NCBI GenBank assembly: GCA_024704765.1
Contig: JAKMXF010000011.1
Location: 62,001-126,000, forward strand
DNA from: Oopsacas minuta
Lineage: Eukaryota > Porifera > Hexactinellida > Lyssacinosida > Leucopsacidae
Length of the DNA stretch: 64,000 nucleotides
Reading direction: 5' to 3'
Shown here: one piece after another, positions 24,245 through 36,044 of the stretch
How positions within the stretch are numbered: the stretch's first letter is position 1
Layout: every line of letters starts with the position of its first letter
Translations under genes and position numbers: made by a program
The notes under the pieces: generated by a model
What the model was told of the DNA's origin: nothing
What the model saw: only the letters and a program-made list of their open reading frames with translations
The model's database searches: none

Positions 24245-24885
24245 TCTCTATATATAAATGTTTGTATAGCAACAATTGATCGAAGAACCGGGAAGACCCC
24301 CAGGGCTGATTTTGGCATACAGGGGTATTTTACGACTGGCTCGGATAATTTCGAGTCTTGGATGAATATTCAAACCAATGACGAAATTATGATTCCATTG
24401 TAACCTTTTTAGATTTTCGAAATATCACATTTTGTACTACTGCTCAGCAAATATACATGATAGATGGTTGAGATTTGAATCATATGTATTCATAAGCCAC
24501 ACTTTCTGACGTCATGATTCTGATATTTGCTAACTCATCATGGAATTATCACGCCATTATGATTCTACAAAACTGTAAATATTCTAACTTTCAAATAATT
24601 TTAAAATTTCACAATACTCGAGATACAATGTGGCCAGTTCACTAACCTAAAGCTACTAACTGCTCCAGTGTTATCCCAGAAGGCCAATATATCGAAATGG
24701 ATGGTACCTGGATAATAAAAATTATAATTTCCGGAAAGAAGTATCTTTGAGGCAGGTAGTGCTGAGTATAATACTCGGCACCGTTGCTGCCCTAACCATA
24801 AATTTACTTATTTATCGTATAAGCTAACTTGATGCACTAAGCTATCACTCAGCTACATAGCAAGCGAAGCAAGCTAAAATACATA
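24245..24885. repeat. Dispersed non-coding repeat, copy 2 (possible non-autonomous Helitron)
   Basis: This is a homologue of the repeat at 15770-16446, in the same orientation. The left end tctctatatataaatgt resembles a Helitron 5' end. The right end agcaagcgaagcaagcta resembles the 3' end of the other copy. No coding capacity. Confidence 0.5.
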
Positions 24886-26447
24886 CTCACTATATATAAT
24901 ATCTTACGCATTGGAATGCTATGACCGATCGCGTTACAAATATCACTTGTACGCAATTGATAATTTCTGTCATATTTGTGTAAAGAAGAAGAATTCTGGA
25001 CAAGTTGAAGTCTCTGCATTCCCAAGAATCAGGGAAAGAACAGTTACTGGATGTATGTAATTTAGATACCGAGGACGAAAGATCTCTCTGTTGGTATCCT
25101 CAGAAAATTTGCAAAGGTTCTTGTAGTTCTCAAAGACGATCTGGAAAAAGTGAGGGAGTTTGACGGCCACCAAAGATTGGTATCCTAGGAACCAATAAAA
25201 TGCGTCTCAATGGCGGTCATGAAAATATTAACTGTAGGTCAGTAAATGCATCATAGTACATACTGTCATCCATCAATACATCCAAAATTGAATTTTGAGA
25301 AAGGTGATCAATCACAAATTTCGACAAAGTCAGAGCAGAGTACAAGGATTGCACAGCCAGTGATAAATAGATGTCAGAGATGTTTGGCTGTTGCTATTGT
25401 TGGAAATCATTGCAATAGGTCTAGTGCTATTGAAAACGCTATACAAATGTTGGAAAATAGATATTTCATACGAGGTAAGTGACAGTTAAAATTTAAAGAT
25501 TTTATTATTGATCTATGCTGTAGAGTGTAGATCAACACTTGTTCCAGGTTGTTGAAAATGTATTAAGAAAAAGAGCGGTGAAACAAAAATCTGTCATTGA
25601 AGTGTTTACAAGTGAGAATATTAAAAGGGTGATAGGGTAGCCAGCTTTTCTCCAACAGCGGTTAGTACATCGGCTCTGATACTATTGGCCAAGAGCCTCA
25701 ATAGCTGACAAAAATTGCATATGATTTGCCAGTTTCTCAAATAACATTGAATAAAACTACCTTCCGCGCTGGAAACAATAGGTCCTCTAAAAAGTACTGC
25801 AGATTTTTAAGCGTCTGCTAATGTTGAACTGTAACAAAAAGTAAACAGCAGTATGTTAATTATGAAGATAGGTATTTATTTTATATATATTATAGCAGTC
25901 AGAACCTGATTTTTAAATATTCCTCCCTTAAGGTACCTCATCAGACTAGAATTAGGTGACAAATATAGTGTGCTGTACTGACTTACCGAGACTTTTGAGA
26001 CGTGCGGAAGAGTTGAGAGGCATTAATCCAGGCTTGCTTCGTTGAGGATGTGACCATGGACAGGGGTTGTTGAAAGTTGTATTACTACCAGCATATAGAA
26101 TTGATATATTTGACTCCGCTGTTTCATCGTAGCAGTATGTGAAGCAGCAGAAACTCGTATAAATCATAGTAAGATATTCTCCTACTATGAGTAGTTACTT
26201 TAATTTGTTGTATGCGATGAATTAGCCCAACTTCTAAAAGAGATCTTACTCGGGCGTATTTCGCCTCGAGGCGAATTTGTGATATTAGTCCACAATCCTC
26301 GATTAAGCCACATTGAAAAATATTGTAGAGGGTTGTCTAATGAGGTCTTGGTACTCATTTATGTATGATTCAAATTCGTTTCTCATAGCTATTATAATAG
26401 TTACATTAATAGGAATATATGAACAATTAATCTCAATTCTACATGTA
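24886..26447. other. Intronic stretch with unassigned coding-like segments
   Basis: Three segments look more coding-like than their surroundings. On plus, 24970-25160 has Cys-rich readings in two frames. On plus, 25246-25482 has QRCLAVAIVGNHC and a gtaagt donor-like site at 25474-25479. On minus, 25995-26170 has PCPWSHPQRSKPGLMP ending at a good donor gtaagt at 25981-25986. I cannot assign any of them to a family. They may be remnants of further elements or of an intronic transcript. Confidence 0.35.
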
Positions 26448-27777
26448 TTAGGGCGTTCAATAAGTATTGCGAGTGATATCATAGAATATGACACAAACAC
26501 TATACACACTAACTCACTATATTATTTATTCAAAGTAATCCCCTCCTGCGGATACACAAAGTTTTAACCTTTCCACCCACTTGTAAACACATTTCTGTAC
26601 TCTTCTTCGGGGATGGATTTAAAGTACTGGTACAGGCCCGTTCCGAGTGCCTGTAATGTGTTAAAATCTTTGCCTTGGAGGTAGATTTTAAGCTTGGGAA
26701 TAGCCAAAAATCACACGGAGCTAGGTCTGGTGAGTATAGTGGATGGGGAAGTTATTCTAGCCCTTCTACATCCAAGAAATTTTTGGAAAGCTTAGCTGTA
26801 TGGGGAACTGGCGTTATCAATTGAAATTTTCATTCCTCGAGTTCCGGTTTTCGGGCGGTACTATTCTATATTTTTATCAAATTTGGAAGCACTTGCTCTG
26901 TAAAGAAAGTAGCAGTAACAGCCTTGCCACTCTCACAAGGTAATTGCAAGATAATTCCATGACTACTGAAGAAGATGGTATGCATAATCTTAGGTTTTCT
27001 GAAGTCGGACCTAGGAATTTTCGCCGGTTGTTGGTCGCCCCTCACCCATGATCGCTTCTTATACTTGCTGTATGGTGTTTAATAGTACACCCACGTCTCG
27101 TCACCAGTAATAATCTCTGTTAGGCGTCTAGAATCGCAGTTCTCATAAGTTTCCAAGAGTTTCTTGGCAATTTTCAGTCGTACCAACCTTTGATTCTCAC
27201 TGAGCTTATGCAGGAGCCATTTCCCACAAATCGATCGGTAGCCAAGCTCAGTCGTCAGAATTGTATGAATAGTTCCCGATGAAATCTCTATACTTTGTTC
27301 TAACTGGTTAATAGTAATGCACTTGTCTTCCATGACCATACTTTCAATGAGTGCGATATTCTCTGAAGTAGTGGCGGATACCGGTCTTCCAGATCGAGGC
27401 AAATCTGTGACATCAGCATCACCAGATCTAAAATGGGCAGCCCATCGCTCTACAGTAGATCTGGAAAGGCAATCCACGCACAATATCTCCTGTAACTCGC
27501 TGAAGATCTGTACGAGCTGGATCTTGAGTATTGTGCGAAACTCTATGTAAGCTCGCCATTTGAGGTTGAAATTATCCTTTGAAGCCATAAATTCAACAGT
27601 GGGTATAATTTGACTACACGTAACTATCCCAAAAATTCATAAATTGTATTGAATAGACTTGAAACTTTCAATATATGGAGTTTAACTATATCGGCTTATA
27701 ATATATGAAAGTTAGATATATTACTTGACTAATTCCTAAGATATATCATGACCCGCAAGACTTATTGAACGCCCTGA
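26448..27777 (-). mobile_element. mariner element (copy E), complete ends
   Basis: The 1330-bp element has inverted ends built on agggcgttcaataagt (26450-26465; reverse-complemented at 27760-27775). TA lies at 26446-26447 and 27778-27779. The transposase is on the minus strand. The outer end motif gcgttcaataagt is shared with mariner copy C. Confidence 0.92.
26526..27588 (-). pseudogene. mariner transposase, broken
   Basis: The start is at 27588 (MASKDNFNLKWRAYIEFR). The first 169 codons are uninterrupted: an N-terminal HTH, then SRSTVERWAAHFRSGDADV, the linker LPRSGRP and a second HTH, ending at TGDETWVYY with a stop at 27079. Downstream frames carry IDNASS (about 26810) and YSPDLAPCDFWLFP (about 26700-26742). 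The C-terminus GGDYFE with TAA is at 26526. The catalytic aspartates can all be read, but stops at 27079 and 26870 and frameshifts near 26800 and 26660 destroy the gene. Confidence 0.92.
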
Positions 27778-27779
27778 TA

Positions 27780-29474
27780 TCTGTAAATCAGAAATGAATC
27801 TCAGAATCAATTATGATGCTCAAAACTAGTGTGTAAACTCTGGATTGACTAGCTGTTAATCATAAATAATGGGATGAGAGCTAGTTGGTAGGATTATAAC
27901 TCTCTAATCTAACTCCCAAACTACAACTCGTATGTCTTCATCCACTATTGTCCCAGTCTGCTGAACTTCAAAGCCGGAAAATATTCGGCATGAACGATAA
28001 GAGGCCTCATATTGAAGCTCTCCTGATTCATTTAATTAATTTCAGTAGTGGGCAATCTACGCCGAGGGTTACATTTCTTCCGCCCTTGGATCAAACATTT
28101 ATTATAGAATTTAGTGAATATTGGAAGCTTACGTATATGTTCAGTGTTCATTTAGACAAGAAATATATACATTATTTCCGATTTGCAAACGGCATATACT
28201 TGAGAATACGGTCCAAGTGAGGAAGATAGCCGGCGTTCGGGCATTTCAATAGGATTTCAAATGGTACTTCATATTCCAACGGCAAACAATACCGGGTATA
28301 TATATAAAAGGAATTTGAACTATACAGTAGACCTCATAATGGGTACTCGACTTAAGATGTACACTTGATTAATACGTGTATTTATCCAAAACGGATCAAT
28401 CAATTATAATAATTGATAGGAAGAATTTTCGGCTAAGGCTTACTAATTTGAGTTTCCGAGGGGGTACGTCACATCCGAGTCATCTTTACAACAGTGAATT
28501 ACATCAAGAAGTCCATCGCCAGGAATTTCAAACAAATTATCAAGAAATGACGATGGAATTTCATAGGGCATTTCGCTATACAAAGAAGCTGAAGGAAAAG
28601 CAATATGACATTTTGCCAATTTGTATAATCTTCCTAGTCCCTTCAGATGGAACACTGGGAATTAAGAATCATAGCAGAGAATATTACACACAGTAATCAA
28701 ATTACCATGTCAAAGCTAATATACTTGTTACTGCGCAGACAACTACGTGACGGGCCAGTAGTGAAAAGTTGTCTTTATGATTCTTTATATTGTTTCTTAC
28801 AAGTAAATATTACCAAAACATTGGTTATCAAAAAATATATATTTTCTATCACAATATCTTCTTTTATTATTCAACTGTTCAGTGTTGTGAGAACCATATC
28901 TCGTTAAACCAAAGTTCTTCTGCGGTGGTGTATTACATGGGTTCATCAATTTCAAAGTTAAAATTACGTAAATTTTGTATACTTGTACTTCGTGCTCTAT
29001 AGATATTATTCTTACGAATATGCGTGCCTGACATAAATCTGCACTTTTCTATCTAAGTGGTGGGGGAAAGGTATGTTAGCCCGAAGAACGTAAAAGGAAG
29101 GAATAGAAAATCAATTAACCTAAAATTACTGAGAGCTTGTTAGCTACAATCAATCAATTGCAATAATTACAAAGGCCTACAAAAATGTTATATTGCAGTT
29201 GTTTATATTTTGATCACTGAATTAGACTAATTTAGGTGCGCTGATTCTGAATATCTATTCAGTTATTTCTTATCACTTCAGGTCTTTTCACAACCATATA
29301 GCTACATTTTCAGAAAAATTTCCTACTTTTGCCAAAAATTCATCATGATTCCATATTACAACAATAACATATATACATAGTATATATATTCAAATAGTCT
29401 TATTTGCTAATTGGTTTTTAACTAGTCTGTTATCCTTTTTTGTTGATAGGTCGAAAAGAAAACGTTTCAATTCG
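27780..29474. other. Intronic stretch, one unassigned coding-like segment
   Basis: Positions 28443-28655 on the minus strand have a reading frame with better composition than its neighbours (EIPSSFLDNLFEIPGDG), but I do not recognise it. The rest is AT-rich. Confidence 0.4.
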
Positions 29475-30995
29475 TCAGACATTTTTGTTATAATCGTGGT
29501 TCTATACTCCGAAACCTCGGATGTAGAATATTACTGAATTTGTGAATAAAGCTTACCATGTGTATTTCAAAGTTAAGCTGGGCGACCAAGACAAATGTTG
29601 GGTACCTCATAAGGTCTGTAAATCTTGTGTAGAATTATTGAGGCCTTGGAGTAAGGGGAAAGAGAAACGCTTCCCTTTCGGGATTCCTATGATTTGGAGA
29701 GAAACAAAAAAATCATTTCGATGATTGTTATTTCTGCATGGCAAATGTTATGGGTTGCAAAAAGAGTAACAGACACTTGCTTAATTACCCAAATTTAGAA
29801 TCTGCTATTCGACCAGTCCCTCATTGTAGTGATCTACCTGTACCAATATTCACAGAGTTTCTCGTACTCTATAATGATGAAGATGGTGCCAATTCGGAAG
29901 AAGTCAATGATCATGACTGTGAATATGATGTTGATTTTCAAGGTCCTTCCTTGAGCCTTCTCTCTTTAACCAAGCGGAATTGAATGATTTAATTCGTGAC
30001 CGTGACCTCTCGAAAGAATCTTCTGAGTTACTTGCATCTAGATTGAAAGAAAAGAATCTACTCCATCAAGTAACAAAGGTAACATTAATCGTTACAGGGA
30101 GCAAGAGCTTCAACAGTATTTCTGCGAAAAGAATGGTTTGGTGTTTGTCCAAATGTTGAGGGTCTTCTACTAGCAATGGGAGTTCTGAACTACAATCCAA
30201 GTGACTGGAGGCTGTTCATTGACAGCTCCAAAAGGAGTCTGAAATGTGTACTACTCCATAATGGAAATATATTCGGTTCAATTCCTATTGGATATTCAGT
30301 TAAACTCAAAGAGGAGTACAATAATGTGAAAGAGATATTAGAGATTATTAACTACTCTGCACATGATTGGGTCATCTGTGTTGATCTCAAAATGGTCAAC
30401 TTTCTATCAGGACAACAATCTGGGTTCACTAAGTACCCCTGTGTTTCTTTGTTATTGGAACAGTAGGGATAGGAACCAGCATTGGATAATGGAAAAGTGG
30501 CCTCCGAGAGAATGTTTGAAAGTTGGGGACAAAAATGTAATTAATAACCCTCTGGTACATACAAATAAAATAATCCTACCTCCTCTCCACATTAAGCTTG
30601 GTTCAATGAAGCAATTCACCAAAGCACTGGATGAAGACAGATATTGTTTCTAGTACATCCGAAATTATTTTCCAGACATCAGTGAAGAGAAGAAAAAGGC
30701 AGGGATATTTGAAGGTCCATAGATTCGCAAGTTACTTAGAGACAACAGCTTCAAAGATTCAATGAACAAGGAAGAGAAGAGAGCGTGGCAGGCTTTCTCT
30801 AATGTCGTTTCTAATTTCCTTGGTAATAAAAAGGCATCCAATTACAAAGAACTAGTCACAGAGTTAGTCGACAGCTATCATGCTCTTGGCTGTAATATGA
30901 GTATGAAAATTCATTATTTGAGAGACCATCTTGATAGATTTCCGGATAATCTAGGTGATATCAGTGAAGAACAAGGTGAACGATTCCATACCTAA
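29475..30995 (+). pseudogene. Zinc-finger/RNase-H-like repeat family protein, copy 2 (3'-truncated)
   Basis: Same family as 20366-22029, on the opposite strand. The N-terminal Cys region is decayed: the first CxxC reads without cysteines, but CKSC and FCM remain. Then come KLGDQDKCWVPHK, FGIPMIWRE, FIDSSKRSLKCVLLHNG (about 30218-30270), VDLKMV, SGFTKYPC, LPPLHIKLGSMK (about 30578-30613) and EEQGERFH (about 30968-30990). The conserved C-terminal continuation after this point is missing. At least five frameshifts or stops occur (near 29720, 29960, 30090, 30440, 30650). It is probably truncated by the event that placed the Tc1 relic next to it. Confidence 0.78.
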
Positions 30996-31129
30996 GTTTC
31001 TAAAAGATAATCATCACAAGCCTCGAAGTACGAGCTGATTAGTTAAAACGTGTCTACAGACTAATATTTGATCTTAAAGCCATTACTCTGGATCACTAAC
31101 TTCTGACGTTTTGGTATAGATTGCCTATA

Positions 31130-31989
31130 AGGTTCAAACTCGGGTTGTATAGAATCCCAAATAGAGAGAAGGGTTTCTTCAAGTCCACTAATATTACGAG
31201 GAGGGTTCAAATCGATCTGATGTTTGATTCAAGCCCACAAATTTTCGATCGGGTTAGATCTGGGCTACAAGCAGGCCATTCCATACGAAATATATTATGG
31301 CATTCACGGAAAGTCTGAGCAACGTTAGACGTGTGCTTTTGATCGTTGCCTTCCTGAAAGACCCAACTGTCAGGGTACAATAGCTGAGCTTGTGTATCAG
31401 ACACACGTTTAGGATGTTCGTATATAATTCTCCGATGAGGTTCTCCCAAAAAACATTCAACGGAGAGGTCACAAGAGCAGAATTGCTCACCAAACATGTG
31501 ATTTCGATTACATTTGTTGCTTTGCTTGACCGGTAGTTGGCCTCCTTTGCACCACAGCCTTAATCTGCCATCTGCTAGCCAAATTGACATCTCATCGCTA
31601 AAAACAACTCGCTCCAAATCAGTTTGTTTGTTATGCTTAGCCCACAATACTCTTTGTTGTTTGTGTTAATCCGTTAGCATAGGAATACTCCCTGCAACTT
31701 TGTGAGTGTACTCTCTCCTCTGTAATTCCTTCCCAACCGTCTCATGGGATAAACTTTTCTGGTGAAGATGATTGAATCGGCTAGCCAATTTTCGTATGGA
31801 CATCTTGCGATTCTGATTTGCCAAGATTACATGAGATCTGGCATCGTTCACATGTCACCGCCCAGAAAAATTATAGCTAATATGCGAAAACAGTGCTCCT
31901 GGGATAGCTGTACGCTGATGTATTTCGCTACCACTTGTAACCCCCGCATCGGAAAATTTGCCGATGAGGTCTCCTCGTTTTAACTCCAT
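31130..31989 (-). pseudogene. Tc1-like transposase relic (copy F)
   Basis: The start is at 31989 (MELKRGDLIGKFSDAG). It reads through TGA 31855-31857 and TAA 31666-31668 in the same frame. An N-terminal HTH has SIRKLASRFN and SHETVGKELQRR. The catalytic blocks are VVFSDEMSIWL (about 31570-31602; Asp in SDE), WVFQEGNDQKHTS (about 31330-31368) and WPACSPDL (about 31260-31283), followed by a frameshift. This is the Tc1 pattern. No terminal inverted repeats or TA flanks could be defined. Confidence 0.82.
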
Positions 31990-32500
31990 TATATTGATTA
32001 CGAATTCGACACAAAAGACAAATATAAGGCAAAATCTGATATTGTAACGGTCTATGAGAATATAGCAGAAATTGTTGGGAATATGTATTGTAAGTGACAG
32101 AATGATAGTTGTTCGTGTATTCTAGAATCAATCAATTAATGGTAACATGATATACATGTATAAATGAATCAGAAAACAAATGCGTTTCATATCTAACAAT
32201 AGCAAAAGAAATAATCCTGAAAATATATACATTAAAACGAAAGTCTCAATTTCATCTTGACAGACCGTAAATAGATCCCATTAGATGTATTCTGAAAGCA
32301 AAAATATAATCATTACTCATTACAGAGTTAGAACATCTGAGCATTTATAAGACATTATTCAGGCAGGCAGCAGAGGAATCTTAAGATGGAAATATTTTGT
32401 AGGTATAAAATGTGTGTATTCTCAAATACCAATAGCAAATAAATTATTCTCAATGTCTACAATAGAATTATACAACTACAAATATATTCCTCCTATGTGA
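31990..32500. other. Intronic spacer
   Basis: AT-rich. Nothing recognised between the Tc1 relic and the left 3.5-kb element. Confidence 0.5.
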
Positions 32501-32508
32501 ATATTGAG

Positions 32509-35500
32509 TAGGGGGAACGGAAAATGCAAAGATCACATTTGTATACTGGAACTATAATATTATTAGTTGTATTGTGTTTGTAATAATTCTGCAAATTTTG
32601 AGCTCATATAAATACCCCTTCCTTAGCAGTTTTTCATTTTGTATCTGTCTTAATAGTTCATATTCATACTCATAAGGAAATTGACTCAAATATGATACAG
32701 GAATCCCAAAGATATTTATGAGACTTGATAAACACTTTGTAGTGAACTATAATTGTTGTGATTCATTACAAAATTTACTACTTTTCAGATTGATACTGCT
32801 TTATACTTATTATAGCTTTATTATTGCTCTAATTTAGTTCTATATCTTCATAATTTATATGGCATATGCACCAAATAGGACGCGTCAACATAGACACATC
32901 CAATTTTATCCCCAGCGGTATTGCCTGTTAATCAGCTTCTAACAGGGAGAGATATATGTAAATATATATTTTAAGTGTAAACAAGATTAAGAAGATCATG
33001 GATTAATCCCCAACGGGAGATTGCTTCTATTCCATATATCATAGAGAAAGTTAGTGGGGTCGCAGATCAGTTAGGTGGATGGGATTGGAAGGGCGAGGAA
33101 AATATTGCCCGATGGGTATTGGAAACCTGCATCTCTGCCCATTATATCTAAAAAGGGTGTCGTTAAAGCTATGAAGGCTCTCTAGTCTAAAGCAACTAAC
33201 ATTATTCGTTGTACTCCTGAGGAACGAAGAAAACTCATGAGAATTACGAAGAATTTGTATCTGACCGTTTAGATTTCCTTTTTGATATTTGCCCATGCAA
33301 ATGTAAACATATCAATTGCGATGATGTTAAGTGTTATAACTTACTTTGTGTTGAGATTCATCTCCTTTGTGGTTGTGCTCACAAAGTGCCTAGACGAGAG
33401 TTATCATTTCTCTTTAACCAGAGAACCGACAGAAAGATGTACATAGGCGGTATTGATATCCACACCTCAACGATATTGTCGAAAATAGAGCAAAGAAAAA
33501 TTTCCCTCAAAGAAAGAATTGAATTGAAAATAAAGAAAGAGAAAGTTGAAGCCGAGTCGTACAACTATTTCCAAATTGAGGATATAGAAGAAACGGATAC
33601 TCAGAACGATGTTGAACATGTTAATACGAATTCTAAACCTTTGTCAAAATCATTATCACTTCGAAATACACAGACAATCCCAAATATAGCTATGGCTGCC
33701 TATCGATGTGGAGTTTCTAATCGAGCTACAGCTGCGATTGCTACAGGCACTCTAATAGATTTCGGACTTATAACACCAGAAGATCAAAGTCTTAGGACAG
33801 ACAAGAATAAGGTGGCAAGAGCACGCCAAAAGTATGGAAATCAAATACAACACAAAGAAATGGTAGAAGTAATTGATGTTACAGGTATCTATTTTGATGG
33901 AAGGGACGATAAAGCACTTTCAAGTATAACCATCAATGGTAAATGTCGTACTCAAACTTCAGTTGAGGAACATATTGTTGTGATTGATCAAAAGAGTAGG
34001 TATCTTTTCCATACAACTCCTGAATCTGGTCACAGAATCAATATCGCTTCATCAATATATGCCCATCTCCAAAAAAATGGATTGAGAAAGAGAAATTCTA
34101 TTAGTAGGTTGTGATGGTACGAATGTAAATGTAGGTTGGAAGAATGGGTCTATTGTTAACTTGGAAAGAATGCTTGATAGAGAATTACAATGGGCGGTTT
34201 GTCTGCTCCATACTAATGAACTGCCCCTGAGACACTTGTTTAAATATTTTGACGGGAAAACTAGCGGGTCGAATTCATTTAGTGGCCCAATCAGCAAATC
34301 ACTGAAAACAAACTCTCTAAGATTCCTGTAGTAAAGTTTGAGCCAATAATTTATAATGAGTTCCCTGAGATGACAAAAGAGCTGATAGACGATCTTAGCA
34401 CTGATCAGGGTTATCTCTATAGGATTTGCCAAGCATGTTTACGGGATAATTTTCCAGAGGATCTAGAGCTACTCGAACCAGGTCCAATTTGCCATTCCAG
34501 ATGGCTTACCCTAGCATGTAGAATTGTCCGCGTGTATATGTTAACAATAAAACCATTTACGAGTTGAAACGACTTATGATTATTGTGAATAATTTATATG
34601 CACCATCCTGGTTTTATATTAAAAATCATTATAAATTTACAGACAGACCAAACAATTTATTGTGGATGCTTAAGCACCTCACATACTTGAGTCCCACTGA
34701 ACTAGAGGTAGCGAAGAAAGTATTTCAAAGAAATGCTTTCTTTTCACATCTAGAAAATGTTTTGCTATCTATCTTATGCGATGATGAACCTAGGATACGA
34801 ATTGAAGCTGTGAAACGTTTATTGGATTTGCGAGATAATCAACTTAGTTTGGCAGTTGGTGGTAAGGATGATTTGCCAAGGGTTGATATTTGTGGAAAAC
34901 TTATTAGCACTAATGAAACAGTAATGCCAAAAAATATTAGATCTTTCAAGTCCTAAAATTAAACTTTAAAGCACAACTATATACCGAATTGTTTACCTGG
35001 GATATTAATGTCATCAGCGAGCCACCTTTAATACGCAATATGACAGAAAACGAATTAAAAACATTCACGCTACCCCCTTTCCATGCCTAATTATATGTGT
35101 CACAACCAACCAGTTTGACGAGCAGTAAAAGTTGTGACCGAGGCACCTAAGAGTGTTTGTGGTGAAGATAACCGTGATGGATTCATCCGTCAGAGACTAA
35201 AATCAAGAAGACTTATGCCCTAACTGATTCGAAACAAGATTTTTGTTTTCATTTCTCTTAAGTCCGAAAGCCAATTCTTAAATATAGTTTGATTGTATTT
35301 GAAGTTGTATTTTTTAATGAATTATACAACGAATGATTTGAACAATTTCTAACTACAGTAGAACCTTTTGAAGCGAGGAAATTGGGCGCCCCAAAATTTC
35401 ATCTTCCGCATCTCCGCTTTGTGATGATGACTTAATTTCCATGAAAATTAATGTAGTTGAAACCTATTTTACGTCCCGAATCGGAAGGATCCAAACATTC

Positions 35501-36036
35501 TTTGAAAATTTCAGCTCATTTGTATTAGTTCTTGCTTACCAGTTTTATTTGCTTGGAGTTGGACAATAAGCAAAAATACATCCCCATCCATAATTTAACA
35601 TTATATAACTTTTTTAAATGAAGTGAATTTCATTTTGGGATTATAATATATTGGTTGTTCTGATATGCACAAACATTCTTGTAAAATTTCAGCTTATTTG
35701 TAGGTTCTTGCTTACCAGTTATTTGCTTTGAACAGTATATGTGATTAATGCAATCCTTTCCAAACTATACATATTTTGTAATTTAGCTTATTTTGATTTC
35801 GTGGTGAATTCAAATTAACAAAATTGATATAATGAATTCCTGTATCATATTTGAGTCAACTCCCTTATGAGCATGAGTAAGCACTATTAAGACAGGTACA
35901 ATATGAATAAACTGCTAAGGAAGGGGTATTTCAAATGAGCTCAAATTTTTGCAGAATTATTAACTAACATAATCCAAACAATAATACTATAGTTCCAGTA
36001 TAGAATTGAGATCTTTACATTTTCCAGTTCGCCCTA
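32509..36036 (+). mobile_element. 3.53-kb transposon with long TIRs and 8-bp target duplication, left copy
   Basis: The element starts tagggggaacggaaaatg and ends in the matching inverted form (cattttccagttcgcccta). The TIRs extend about 215 bp (32509-32723 and about 35822-36036), imperfect but clearly alignable. They share tactggaactata, gcagaattatt, ccccttccttagcag and tcaaatatgatacaggaat, direct or reverse-complemented. The 8-bp target duplication atattgag is perfect (32501-32508 and 36037-36044). It contains one decayed transposase-like gene on the plus strand. An internal direct repeat of about 65-70 bp occurs at 35491-35560 and 35668-35731. The duplication length fits hAT, P or Zisupton-type elements; the superfamily is not settled. 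A nearly identical copy lies inverted at 38580-42108. Confidence 0.93.
33054..35260 (+). pseudogene. Transposase-like gene of the left 3.5-kb element, broken
   Basis: The coding-like sequence begins around 33100 (ILPDGYWKPASLP). A Cys-rich cluster follows (CPCKCKHINC, then CGCAHKVPRREL, about 33285-33400), then a 242-codon open stretch (33386-34114) with GIYFDGRDDKA (about 33887-33919). The next frame has GCDGTNVNVG (about 34110), LHTNELPLRHL (about 34207) and SGPI. Later come DLSTDQGYLYR (about 34393), HSRWLTLA (about 34493), a 130-codon stretch (34564-34956) and a C-terminal VCGEDNRDGFIRQRLKSR (about 35155-35210). The order (zinc cluster, Asp, Asp, RW, C-terminal block) resembles a DDE transposase with a long insertion. 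Stops and frameshifts occur near 33210, 33240, 34114, 34330, 34566, 34955, 35090 and 35128. The right copy has the same lesions. Confidence 0.78.
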
Positions 36037-36044
36037 ATATTGAG

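Noticed and set aside
34052-34432. Minus-strand frame across the left 3.5-kb element (and its mirror at 40184-40564)
   Set aside because: It is the antisense of the transposase-like gene and has no motif of its own.
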